DNA of 28,517 nt. Origin: Pelargonium cotyledonis (Eukaryota; Streptophyta; Magnoliopsida; Geraniales; Geraniaceae). The position numbers and the translations under genes were made by a program. This document shows, piece by piece, positions 1 through 9,350 of the stretch (positions are counted from its first letter, which is position 1; every line of letters begins with the position of its first letter). The notes under the pieces were generated by a model that did not search any database, was not told the origin of the DNA, and worked only from the letters and a program-made list of their open reading frames with translations. The stretch is taken from NCBI GenBank assembly GCA_036897625.1, contig JAYMTA010000452.1, positions 1-28,517 on the forward strand. The letters run 5' to 3'.

Positions 1-2
1 GC

Positions 3-431
3 CACATCCACCCGGCCTCCAAGTCCAAGGACAAGGCCAAGGGCACGCAGAAGCTCCGGTCCTGCGACGTCGTCTCCAACCACCGCCTCCTCACTTGGCG
101 GGTCGTCGACGGCCGCCCCGGCCTGAACTTCTCCGGATTCTCCGCGTCGGGGATCGTGGATCATCTCGCGCATAGCAATTGTTTAATCGACGATATCGAT
201 GATGATTATCTCTCCGACGATGATTCGTTTTGTGGAGGCGAAAATTATGATGATCATAATTATGAGATTAGCAGAGGAGACGAGGATGATGACGAAAAAT
301 TAGGTCAAATTGGGGATGATCTTGAAGAAAGCTACTGTGATGTGGGATTTGTAGTGAATCAGGTTATTGAAATTGAAGGAGACAACGAGGACGATCACGA
401 AGGTTGGTGCGTGGTTGCTCAAATATTGTAG
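3..431 (+). CDS. 3' end of an unrecognised protein with acidic tail (partial)
   Basis: An open frame runs in from the left edge (codons from base 3) and stops with TAG at 429-431, giving about 142 C-terminal residues. The true start lies outside the window, and there is no in-frame ATG in the first 155 bases. The first 50 residues are basic and encoded by very GC-rich DNA (HPASKSKDKAKGTQKLRSC, then a segment with LLTWRVVDGRPGLNFSG). From about base 180 the protein becomes strongly acidic, with runs such as DDIDDDYLSDDD and GDEDDDEK, and the DNA becomes AT-rich. It ends in GWCVVAQIL. I recognise no domain and assign no function. The shift in base composition suggests a structured GC-rich exon followed by a less constrained tail. 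No splice site is needed to explain the visible part. Confidence 0.7.
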   Translation, partial: HIHPASKSKDKAKGTQKLRSCDVVSNHRLLTWRVVDGRPGLNFSGFSASGIVDHLAHSNCLIDDIDDDYLSDDDSFCGGENYDDHNYEISRGDEDDDEKLGQIGDDLEESYCDVGFVVNQVIEIEGDNEDDHEGWCVVAQIL

Positions 432-979
432 CAACAGCATTGGGTTCGTCAAAAATTTATTGGGAAATTGAATATAATTATTGCTAATTGTTCAATATCT
501 GGTAGTTGATTATGATTTTGGTTTGTCAAATTTGTGTTTTGTTGGTGTGTTTAATTGCGTAATTTGGAGAATAATAATGAACATTTCTATATTATATATG
601 TTAATTAATTGGTACAATTATTTATTTGGTCGTACATTCTTCGTTACTTTCCCAGAAAAAAAAAAAAAGTGAAATTGGTAACTTGAACGCAATGGAACAC
701 AAGTTACACACGCCTCTTTTACTGATAATCATAGTAAAACATAATTAACAATCATCAAGTGCCACGTCAAACTAATCACGTGCAACCGTCATCTGCCATC
801 GTGGCTGTTTTTTTTCCTCTTCCCTACGTTTCTTTCTTTACCTCTTCGTACCCAATTGCCCTGTAACCGAACAAAATAGAACAGCTGAGAAAAAAAGCCC
901 TAAAACTGTACAATTCTTCCGATTAACTGTACCAGGATCAGGAGATCTGGACCGTCCATACTTCCACTCTCTGTCTCAG
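432..979 (+). other. Intergenic spacer and 5' UTR exon of the FAR1-type gene
   Basis: This holds the 3' UTR of the left gene, an A tract at 656-668, and the promoter of the FAR1-type gene. I place that gene's non-coding first exon at roughly 880-979. It ends at the donor CTCAG|GTAGGT (979/980). I see no coding region here. The open frame at 481-672 is AT-rich and ends in the A tract. Confidence 0.5.
777..782. promoter_or_regulatory. G-box CACGTG upstream of the FAR1-type gene
   Basis: A palindromic CACGTG lies about 200 bp upstream of the inferred first-exon donor, with a second ACGT core (CACGTC) at 763-768. G-boxes bind bZIP and bHLH factors in plants, including light-signalling factors. 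The motif is visible; occupancy is inference, and a 6-mer also occurs by chance. Confidence 0.35.
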
Positions 980-1612
980 GTAGGTCTTCTCATTTCCTCT
1001 CCAATTTTCACTCTCTAAATTCTATTGGTTATTTTTTGTTTGGTTTCTGGGAAAATGGAAGGGGAAAGAGAGAGAAACCCTGAACTTTACTAAGCCACAC
1101 ACAATGTGTTAAGATGTAGATAAGATAGGGATTGGGTTTTGAATGCTGGGTTTAGGTTGTTAATTGAGCTAACGAAGTGGAAATTTGCAAAAAGATGCTA
1201 AATTTATATACATATAGCTTTGTTTTCTTGGAAATCCAGTTGGGCATCATTACTAGAGGTATATGTTGAAATGTAATTAAAATGCTCATGTCCTGTCCCC
1301 TATGCTTTTGCTATGCTGATTGGTGAATGTTTGTAGACATTGAGCTGCTTTAGGGTGTTACATGGTTATGATTATAGTATCCGTCATTTCAAATGAATGG
1401 GGGCTTTGCCAAGAAAGCATGTATGTTCTATGACATGATTATAATATGCAGTAATATGCCGTGGACTTGGAAATATATGTAAAGCAAATGGTAGTAGAAC
1501 TTGATGTGTCTAGGCTTGCATGATGGTTTAGTTTCAAGTGGGAAAAGTAATTGGCATAAGATAATGAAATATGGCTACTGGTTCGGCTGACTTTTTGTTT
1601 TCTTAAATTAAG
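980..1612 (+). other. Intron in the 5' UTR of the FAR1-type gene
   Basis: The donor CTCAG|GTAGGT at 979/980 and the acceptor TTAAATTAAG| at 1612/1613 frame a 633-base intron that ends four bases before the start ATG (1617). A long 5' UTR leader intron is common in plant regulatory genes. The acceptor is only moderately pyrimidine-rich (CTGACTTTTTGTTTTCTT precedes it), so its exact position is probable rather than certain. Confidence 0.55.
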
Positions 1613-1616
1613 GTTG

Positions 1617-4070
1617 ATGGATAGTATAGAGCTTGATGTATCGAGTGATCCACCAGAAGAGGATGCCAGGAACAGGAACCGAACATCATCGAGTGTGGTT
1701 GTTGATTCAGAACAGGAGTGTCAGAGCCCTAAAGCTTCCTTGACTGATACTGATCAGGTGATTACTGATAGTGAGCTTGATTGTCGAAGCCAAGATGTTT
1801 CTTCTCTTGACAAGAGTCAGTTGGGGCTTGACGGTGAGAGTGAGTGCCAGAGCTCAAAGGTTTCTTCGGTTAACAAGTGCGAGATGGATGTTGATGGTGA
1901 GCAGGAGTTTCATAGCCACAATATTCCACCTTCTGATGTATCAGTGGCCAATACTGCTGTAAAAGATGAAGATGTAAATGTGGTACTACAAGTTGGCATG
2001 GAGTTCGAGTCAGAAGACCAGGCATACCACTGCTACAGTAGATATGCGGTGTTAGAAGGTTTCAGTATTCGAAAAGATTTTGTGAACAAAAGTAGGATAA
2101 ATGGTGCTGTAGTATCCAGAAGGTATACTTGCTATAGGCAAGGGCATAGGCCTGCAAAACTCCAAACAAATGTGAGGAGACCCCGGCAGGAAACAAGAAC
2201 TGGTTGCTTGGCACATATGACCATTGCACGCCAATCCAATGGTAAGTTTCGTGTCACCCACTTTGAAACAAAGCACAATCATGAGTTTGCAACTCCACGC
2301 ACAGCCCATATGTTACCATCACAGAAGAGGCTAACTTTTGCTCAGGCAGTGGAGGTTGATTTAACCAATAATTCGGGGATTGATGGAGTGCCAAAACTTG
2401 GAATGGGGTTTGACTCAGAAGATCAAGCTTATGTGTTTTACAATGCATATGCTGGACGGGTAGGTTTTAGTGTTCGGAAAGATTATGTAAATAGAAGTAA
2501 AATAGATGGTGCTGTGGCATCTAGAAGGTTCACATGTTTCAGAGAAGGTTTTCGACAAAGCGACCGGCGAGATTTGAACGTGAAGAGGCCGAGGAAGGAA
2601 ACAAGAATTGGTTGTTTGGCTCAGTTGGTAATTTCTCGTCAACCTGATGGTAAATATCGTGTTACTCACTTTGAAGAAGAGCACAATCATGACCTTGTTG
2701 CTCCGTGTAGAGTTCGCATGTTGCGGTCTCAAAAGAAACTGCCTTCATCTCAAGTTATTGAAGAGAATTTACTAGATGATTCTAAACGACAGCCAAAATC
2801 AGCCTCTGGGTTAGTTTGCAATGCAGGAGATCAAGGTTATCGTTGTTATGATCCCATAGATCATAAGAGTAAACTACAGTCTAGACGTATGAGAGATATG
2901 AGAGAGGAAGAAGCAGAAATTATGAAGCAATACTTTCAAACCAAGCAATTGAAAAACCCATCTTTCTTGTACGCTATGCAGCTTGATGCTGAAGATCAAA
3001 TTGCTAATGTATTTTGGACAGACGCAAAGATGGTAATGGACTACAGCGATTTCGGTGATGTTGTTTGCTTTGACACTACTTACAAACTGAACATTGATTG
3101 CCGGCCATTTGCGCCTTTCCTTGGTGTAAATCATCACAAGCAAATGGTTATATTTGGTGCTGCAATTTTATATGATGAAACCATTGAATCTTTCAAGTGG
3201 CTGTTTCGAACTTTCACTGAGGCAATGTCTGGAAAGAAGCCTAACACAATTCTCACAGATGAAGATCATATTATAGATGAAGCAGTTAATGCAGTATTTC
3301 CAGAAGCACATCATCGAATATGTGTATGGCATGTCTACCAAAATGCTCTACATCATCTAACTGGCATATATGCAGGAACAGATTCTTTTGTTAATGATTT
3401 ATGCAGTTGCGTTTTTGCTCACGAAGAAGAGGAGGATTTCATTAATTCATGGAAGGTTATGCTGGATACTTATGGCCTTTGGGAAAACGCTTGTCTGATC
3501 GAGACATTTAAAGAAAGAGAACGATGGGCGATAGCATACAGAAGGCATATTTTCTGTGCTGACATAACAGGTACAGAACTCCATGAAAATTTTACTGCGA
3601 ATATGAGAAAGTACTTGAAGGCTGAGTCTGATGTTCTTCCATTTTTCAAGCATCTAGGGAAAGTGGTAACTGATTGGCACTATAAAGAATTAGAAGCCAA
3701 TTATGACATGAGCCAAAATATGCCAAAACTGATGGGGGATGTGATCATGTTGAAGCAAGTTAGGGATCTTTACACACCCAAAGTATTTGAGTTGTTCCAG
3801 CAGGAGTTCGAAATGTGTCTAAATATTATTGTAAATCAATGCACTGAGAATGGGTCACTGTCTGTGTACAAGGTAAGTGTATATGGGCAACCACGAGAAT
3901 ACACAGTAACATTTAACTCATCGGATGATTCAATTGCCTGCAAATGTATGAAATTTGAGTTTGTGGGAGTATTGTGCAGCCATGCAATCAAAGTTCTCGA
4001 TTACAGGAATATAAAGATGCTTCCAACTAAATACATTTTGAAGAGGTGGACAAGAGATGCAAGGGTTTGA
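1617..4070 (+). CDS. FAR1-RELATED SEQUENCE protein with two FAR1 domains
   Basis: Single-exon CDS of 817 aa. The start is ATG at 1617 (MDSIELD); the preceding TTG is not used. Order: four 21-residue acidic Ser-rich repeats (27-110); a first FAR1/WRKY-GCM1 domain (about 127-224, ending HNHEF); a second FAR1 domain (about 262-358, ending HNHDL); a MULE transposase-like core (about 480-575) with FDTTY (D486), TDED (D548) and CVWH (569-572); and a SWIM zinc finger C775-x-C777-x9-C787-x-H789. The family derives from Mutator-like transposases. Its founders FAR1 and FHY3 act in the nucleus as transcription factors in phytochrome A signalling and many other processes. The protein ends 28 residues after the SWIM histidine (KRWTRDARV), without the longer tail of FAR1/FHY3, as in shorter FRS members. 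Splice signals after the stop (donor at 4126/4127, acceptors near 4388 and 4461) suggest 3' UTR introns. Which FRS it is orthologous to cannot be settled by eye. Confidence 0.95.
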   Translation: MDSIELDVSSDPPEEDARNRNRTSSSVVVDSEQECQSPKASLTDTDQVITDSELDCRSQDVSSLDKSQLGLDGESECQSSKVSSVNKCEMDVDGEQEFHSHNIPPSDVSVANTAVKDEDVNVVLQVGMEFESEDQAYHCYSRYAVLEGFSIRKDFVNKSRINGAVVSRRYTCYRQGHRPAKLQTNVRRPRQETRTGCLAHMTIARQSNGKFRVTHFETKHNHEFATPRTAHMLPSQKRLTFAQAVEVDLTNNSGIDGVPKLGMGFDSEDQAYVFYNAYAGRVGFSVRKDYVNRSKIDGAVASRRFTCFREGFRQSDRRDLNVKRPRKETRIGCLAQLVISRQPDGKYRVTHFEEEHNHDLVAPCRVRMLRSQKKLPSSQVIEENLLDDSKRQPKSASGLVCNAGDQGYRCYDPIDHKSKLQSRRMRDMREEEAEIMKQYFQTKQLKNPSFLYAMQLDAEDQIANVFWTDAKMVMDYSDFGDVVCFDTTYKLNIDCRPFAPFLGVNHHKQMVIFGAAILYDETIESFKWLFRTFTEAMSGKKPNTILTDEDHIIDEAVNAVFPEAHHRICVWHVYQNALHHLTGIYAGTDSFVNDLCSCVFAHEEEEDFINSWKVMLDTYGLWENACLIETFKERERWAIAYRRHIFCADITGTELHENFTANMRKYLKAESDVLPFFKHLGKVVTDWHYKELEANYDMSQNMPKLMGDVIMLKQVRDLYTPKVFELFQQEFEMCLNIIVNQCTENGSLSVYKVSVYGQPREYTVTFNSSDDSIACKCMKFEFVGVLCSHAIKVLDYRNIKMLPTKYILKRWTRDARV
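1695..1946 (+). repeat. Four 63-bp in-frame repeats encoding a 21-aa unit
   Basis: Residues 27-110 of the FAR1-type protein divide exactly into four 21-residue units beginning VVVDSEQECQS, VITDSELDCRS, LGLDGESECQS and MDVDGEQEFHS. The shared pattern is x-x-x-D-[SG]-E-x-[ED]-[CF]-[QRH]-S. There is no length variation, so the 63-base period holds over 252 bases. Units 1-3 keep a Cys at position 9; unit 4 has Phe. The region is acidic and probably disordered. Confidence 0.8.
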
Positions 4071-4697
4071 AATTCTACCGAAATTTCTTCCGCGAACTGT
4101 AAAAAGACTACTACGAGCTAGCTGAGGTGAGTGGTTAACTAATATTACTCCAAATATTATAACTAATGACCTTATAGCTAGCAAACTTTTCAGTTTGAAT
4201 CAAGAAAATTTGATGATTAGAAATTAGAGCAATTTCATGCTAATACTGTTGTATAGGATACCTTATTTGAACCTGAGAGGCTTGAGAGCATGTGAAACAG
4301 GTTGTAAAATTGAGGGTAGTTTTCTAAGTTAAACTTTAGTGTGTGTTTATGGTTAAAATTGTATGTCTTGCATATTCATCTTTTGCAGACAAAATACTTT
4401 GTTTCGTGAACACGTAAAGATAATTGTATTTCACCTCGTTCTCGTGGTAATTTATGTGCAGTTAGTTCAACAAGGCCCTACATTCAGAATGTTCTATGAA
4501 TACAAAGGAAGTTTCCTGGAAATCTTGTCTACAAGCAGTAAATAATACTAATTACAGAATGAAATCATTGTGATTCTGATCATTTTCGTATTCACTCTCC
4601 TTGTTATGCATGTTAGAATTTAGAAAGTTGATTTGAATTTGAACAGCAAGGACATTGATCAAATACATATCCATTGTCCACTGAGAAATCAAATTGC
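4071..4697. other. Convergent 3' UTRs of the FAR1-type and TPX2-domain genes
   Basis: The two genes point at each other, with stop codons at 4070 (plus) and 4698 (minus). Plus-strand splice signals suggest spliced 3' UTR exons: donor GCTGAG|GTGAGT at 4126/4127 and acceptors TTTTGCAG| at 4388 and TATGTGCAG| at 4461. Such UTRs would leave little space before the minus-strand gene, so transcripts could overlap. No coding sequence is seen. Confidence 0.45.
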
Positions 4698-7671
4698 CTA
4701 TCCACGGCTCTGAATATTTGGAGATGTGTTTTCATGAGTAGGCATTCTGAATCTTGCAGTGAGAATACTAGTCGGGACTCGTTCATTCTTCGCAAATACT
4801 TGTTTTGAACCACTGCTCTTGACAGTAGGCTTTTGAAGAGGTAAGGTGGCTATGCCTTGTGATGTTCCGGGATTGAGCTTTTTCCCAAGCTTGGGTGACT
4901 GAGGATGTTGTGGAACCTGTAATTACATAGGCATTTAGGAAGTGATGTTTGATGCGTAAAGCATTTTAAACAAATAATCATTTAGGAAGTTAGGCGTGTA
5001 CCTTCTTTGTCTGATTACTTGTAGTTGACCTATCCTTGTAAAAATCAGGCAGTGGTCTAGCTTTGAAGCAAAGGTTTTGGCGCAATCTTTTGAGTTCTGT
5101 TTCTGCCTTTTCCTGTGAAAATGGCGATAGGTCAGCGGAATCAAATTATATAGGTTTCGGCACTTGCTACTCAAGGTAAAGAACCAAGAAAGCTTGAGTG
5201 CATGAAGAATGATTATTCATGTATCGTGTGAGAAATCATTAGGCATTGCCACAAGACCCGAAAGGGATGCAAAATGGATGTGAACCAATTGTATCAACTG
5301 ACCTTGATTTTAGTTTGCAGCTGCACCTTTTCCTTCACTTTTGCATTGAATTTCTCTTCAAGTTTCTAAAAGAATTGGACACAGACAACTAAGGTAAGAT
5401 AACGAGTACTTTCGTAGCACATGAAATAATACAAGAAAAAATCGAAGGTCAAAGCGAAGCCTTGCCTCCTTTCTTTTTGCGGCTCTTTCTTCTGTCCTCA
5501 AGGTGAATGCAATGGATGGAGACTGTGCTTTGTTTCTGCTGGCGCTCAGAAACTTTGAACAACTGAGATATAAACACGATTATTAGAGCACAACTTCTCT
5601 TGATATATACTGATTACAATGCAGCTAGGAGAAGAAGAAGCATGCTACACCATTATGTGTAGGTGACAATGTGCCCGGTTTAGAGAATACTAAACATCCA
5701 AAAGGCAAGTGTTCATGAATCCGTTCTTATTGGCATAGTACGTTTACTAGGCATGAATCTCTATGAAAAATGGATCACGACCCATTCAGAAAAATGCTCT
5801 TATCTTATTTCAATCTACTAATAAGTGTGAGATGGTGAATGTTTATAATCTACATAACAAAGTTTCTTACTCAGTAGGAAGGAAGCGCCACCTTGAGCCA
5901 ATGGTTTTGCTTTCAGAAGCTGGATCAAGGGAAGCTTTAGCTCTGCAGATAATGCACAATCCAAGAGCAGTTGGGTTAGATCGAATTGAGTTCAAGATCT
6001 GTTTTTACTTGGAAAATTCATAAAACCATATATACCTTCTGTTTTCTGACTGAGGAGTGGCTAAAGGATGCTTATCCGCCTTATTGACAGAGGCCTGCCA
6101 GTTTCATATTCAGCACAGTTTATGACGAATGCACAAAGTTGCGAGATTGTATACAGAAATAGGAATGTACCAAGATCGGTGTTCTTAGAGGAGTGCAACA
6201 ATCTTTATCTTTAGACGCCTTGGAGGAACCAGCGCTAAACCTTGAATTCTCAATCTTTCGCATTACAGTTGAAGTCAATTTGTTGAACTCTCTCGCTGGG
6301 GTGAAACTCATCGACTTATGAGTTGATTTCGGGGTTGATCTCGTGTAATCCGAGTAGTCAATTGGAGCCTTCTTGCTGACTGGGGTGACATCTGGTTCTC
6401 TCCTGGGCCAAAGGGAAGCTACGGGCTTGGTGGCTGCAGGTGAAGATGGCGTTTTTGAAGCTCTACTGTGAAGGGAAGTCCTCAAATTAGAAAACACCAA
6501 TTTCTTCTTGTTCTTCGATACTGAACTGTCTTGATTCAGTTTCGAATCCTGTCACAATAACACAGAAAATAAGTAATGTCAGCATGAATGAGAATCAGAT
6601 CATAACAAGAACTCAAGAACTGTAGTTTGGGGCATTATACGGAATTGTAACCTTTAGCAGAGGTTTTTCCATTGAAGGTGTTCCTGTAACCTCCTTGTCA
6701 CCATTAGGGTATAGGTCACCATTAAAATCTGTAACCTTCAGTACAGGTTTAGCCACTGAGGATGGTCCTTTGAGCTCCATTACAGGCTCAATTTTATCAG
6801 GATCCTCCAAAAGAACCTGGTTTTCAGTAATTGGGTCAGCTCCAGAAACTCCCACCTTGCTGTCTTCACATTGATCCATTTCAGCATTTGAATTGAGCTC
6901 ATTGGCCTCAAGAACTGAACCTGACTGGACAACCTTAAACTTCTGTTCTTCATCTGAGATCTTTGTCTGCGGATAAAGATCCTCATCTCTGGGACTGCAC
7001 TCCGGTTCAGGAGCATTGTTTGAAGCAGCTTGTGCTTGTTCAAGCGCAGCAGCAGCAGCTTTTCTGGCTGCAAGTTCCTTGTAGTGAGCTTCAAAGAAAG
7101 CTTTTTTCTGGGCAACAGAACCAGGCCGAGCATATCTCTCTGCTTCTTCTACATAGCGGTTGTGTGATGAGAAGGAAGACCATTTTTCCCAAGCTAATGG
7201 TTCCGTCATGAACCTCCCGAAGGAGATGGATTGTCCCAGAGCATGTATGGGGTTGACCTGTAACAATTTCATGCAAAAATGAAAACTTTATTTAAAACTG
7301 AAGAAACTGAAATGGATCTGTTTGGTAGCTGGGAAAACTGAAGAAAAGAAGTTAAATTTTCAGATAAACCAAACCAATGAACACGAAACTGGCATATAAA
7401 CCTTGAGCAAGAACAACCATGGCCGAAAATCATAAAACCGATCAAACCCATCAATTATAAAAGCAAAAACGATCAACACATTAATTATAAAAGCAAAACC
7501 GATCAAACCCATAAATTATTTTTTACAATTATACACAAGAACCCACACACTCGATGAAAACACTGAAACATGACTCTGTTTCGAACTCACCTCATTGGCA
7601 TCATTGGGAATCCCAGAAACGTAAGAGAAGGGCTGTTGCATCTGCACGAGACAGGCTGAGTCTCCCATCAT
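4698..7671 (-). CDS. WDL7: TPX2-domain microtubule protein, WVD2-like 7 type
   Basis: Nine coding exons (minus strand): 7671-7591, 7257-6652, 6548-6171, 6094-6036, 5942-5871, 5562-5466, 5365-5303, 5112-5002, 4916-4698. All join in frame to 561 aa ending in TAG. The N-terminus has MMGDSACLV, then SISFGRFMTEPLAWEKWSSF and PGSVAQKKAFFEAHYKELAA, hallmarks I recall from the WVD2-like 7 group. Ala-rich and acidic spacers follow, then the short HPLATP and RWRFLPTD segments. The TPX2 domain (about 415-480) contains SPSIAFTLRTEERAAKRKE, KLEEKFNAK and LRQNLCFKARPLPDFYK. Family members bind cortical microtubules and influence anisotropic cell growth. Either of two adjacent ATGs could start it: 7671 or 7668, the latter giving the family-typical MGDSACL. 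The intron after exon 6 has a GC donor. The ortholog number is recalled, not computed. Confidence 0.88.
5366..5465 (-). other. GC-AG intron in the TPX2-domain gene
   Basis: On the minus strand exon 6 ends AAGGAG| and the intron begins GCAAGG. It ends ATTCTTTTAG| before AAACTTGAAGAG. The frame (RKE|KLEEKF) is intact only with this donor, and no GT lies nearby that would keep both the frame and the KLEEKF junction. The intron is 100 bases. All other introns in this gene are GT-AG. Confidence 0.8.
7439..7519. repeat. Short tandem repeat (period 30-31) in intron 1 of the TPX2-domain gene
   Basis: The units begin at 7439, 7470 and 7500, each starting CGATCAA and continuing to AATTATAAAAGCAAAA. 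Two are full and the third is partial. The first two differ by a few substitutions. It lies inside the intron between exons 1 and 2 and has no coding meaning. Confidence 0.8.
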
Positions 7672-9350
7672 GTCTTCTCTGCAGTGACAAATTTTCAAAA
7701 GATCCAAACTTTGAGCCCTTATCTTCTTCCTCTTAGTTTATTGAAAGGTGGGTCTTGCTTGGTTGCTCTGTTTTCTGTTTTGGTGCGTTGCTCTGTTTCT
7801 CAGGTGGGTGTGTACCGTTTTAAATTTGAAATTCAAAATAAAAAAGAAGAAAGTGGGTCCATGGTTGTGGAGCAAAAAAGTAGGCCACGCACAACTGAGA
7901 AAGAGGAAGAGAAGTGCAGTGTTTCAATTCAGGCCATTTTTCAGCTTTCTTTGGGTCCCACTTGTTGAATTTAAATATTCTTTTCCCAACGTCCAAATTT
8001 TTGGGTTGGTTTGAATTTTAAGGCCCCATGGGTGAGGTCTATTATGGCTATTGTTACAGGACAATGTGAGAGTTTTGGACTTATTGGAAGTCTCAAAATA
8101 GCTCCAAGTTTAAGAGAGCTTTTGGTTATCTTAAGATGGTCCTGAGAAATAGAAGTGGCTGGTTTAACAACCAGTAGTTGCAACATGAGCTTACTAGAGA
8201 AGATGGTTAGGGAGGACCCCATGTGTGTGTCTAATTGTGTATTGCTTTGTACACCAAAGTGAATGTTTATGAACATTCATTTCATGGTTGTTTGGTTGTT
8301 CAATCCAAAGAGAACCTGACGTAGATTTTCTTTCACCTTAGATTTGAGATTCTTATACTATCTTTTGTGGGTACCATGCTTCATGGTCAAAATTGCTTCT
8401 GATTTGACAATGATTGATGACTAAAATAACTCAACTCATATTGAACTGATTTTTGTTGCGTTAACAAGAATAAACACAATAAATTTAACCTAAAAAGATA
8501 CGAGTCAACTTCATATTTAGGACAAAAATATTTATAATGTATACGATAAACCATTTTTTTTAGTTGAACTAGATTAATATATGTTGGACTTAGAGTTAAA
8601 TATAAATAATTTTACTCTTTTTGGTAAACAACTCTTATTCCACGGACGTTAATAAACATTTTACTTCGTTTCAAGTTTCAACTGCCTCTACAAACATTTG
8701 AAATATACATACAACCAAAGGACTCTCTAATATGATGTTAAAATGGCACCCAACTATTGTCTATTACTTGCATTACACACACTTAACAGAAATGTAGAAA
8801 CAAGGGTATTTTAACGTTGAAGCAAAATTGAAAAGTAGTTTTCAAAACAAACCACCCGCCCAGTGCAAAAGACAATGAACATTGGTACCTACAGCTTATA
8901 CATTAACAATTCAAAAAGGCACTGCAACATTTTCTTCTTTTCCTTTCTTTTCCTCTTATTGGTGATCATTTTGAATGCAAAATTAAGAGGTTGAAAGTTA
9001 CAATAACATTACAAAATTACAAAAATAATCATAAATAAGTTTCTGCTGTTTTGTCCTAAACCATTGTTATGTAGCAATTCTACGTAAATATCATCAATAA
9101 ACCTTACTTGGAATTGAAATTTGAAAGTGATCTCTGGGTAGCAAATATTTTGCTGGAAAAAGGACCTCAGAGACAGCCTCAGAATTCACTACATCTTCTA
9201 AAGACAAGAAACACGACCACATTTGCTGCAAAATCAACTGGTGTTGTGTCTTCCAACTCTATTCATTTGTGTTCCCACCAAACAATATTTGGGTGGACTC
9301 ATTGCACAACTAGCCGTCAAAGAGACATTTTCTGATTTTTTTCTAAAATC
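7672..9350. other. Spacer: 5' UTR/promoter of the TPX2-domain gene and 3' UTR of SERGT1
   Basis: The left part holds the leader and promoter of the minus-strand TPX2-domain gene. The right part, perhaps from about 9000, is the 3' UTR of the minus-strand galactosyltransferase. The middle (8000-9000) is AT-rich and shows no conserved coding frame. Open frames at 7684-7968, 7748-8014 and 9108-9335 lack codon bias, domains and splice context. I see no clear transposon. Confidence 0.4.

Noticed and set aside
9108-9335. Plus-strand open frame opposite the SERGT1 3' UTR
   Set aside because: No codon bias or homology; antisense to a likely UTR.
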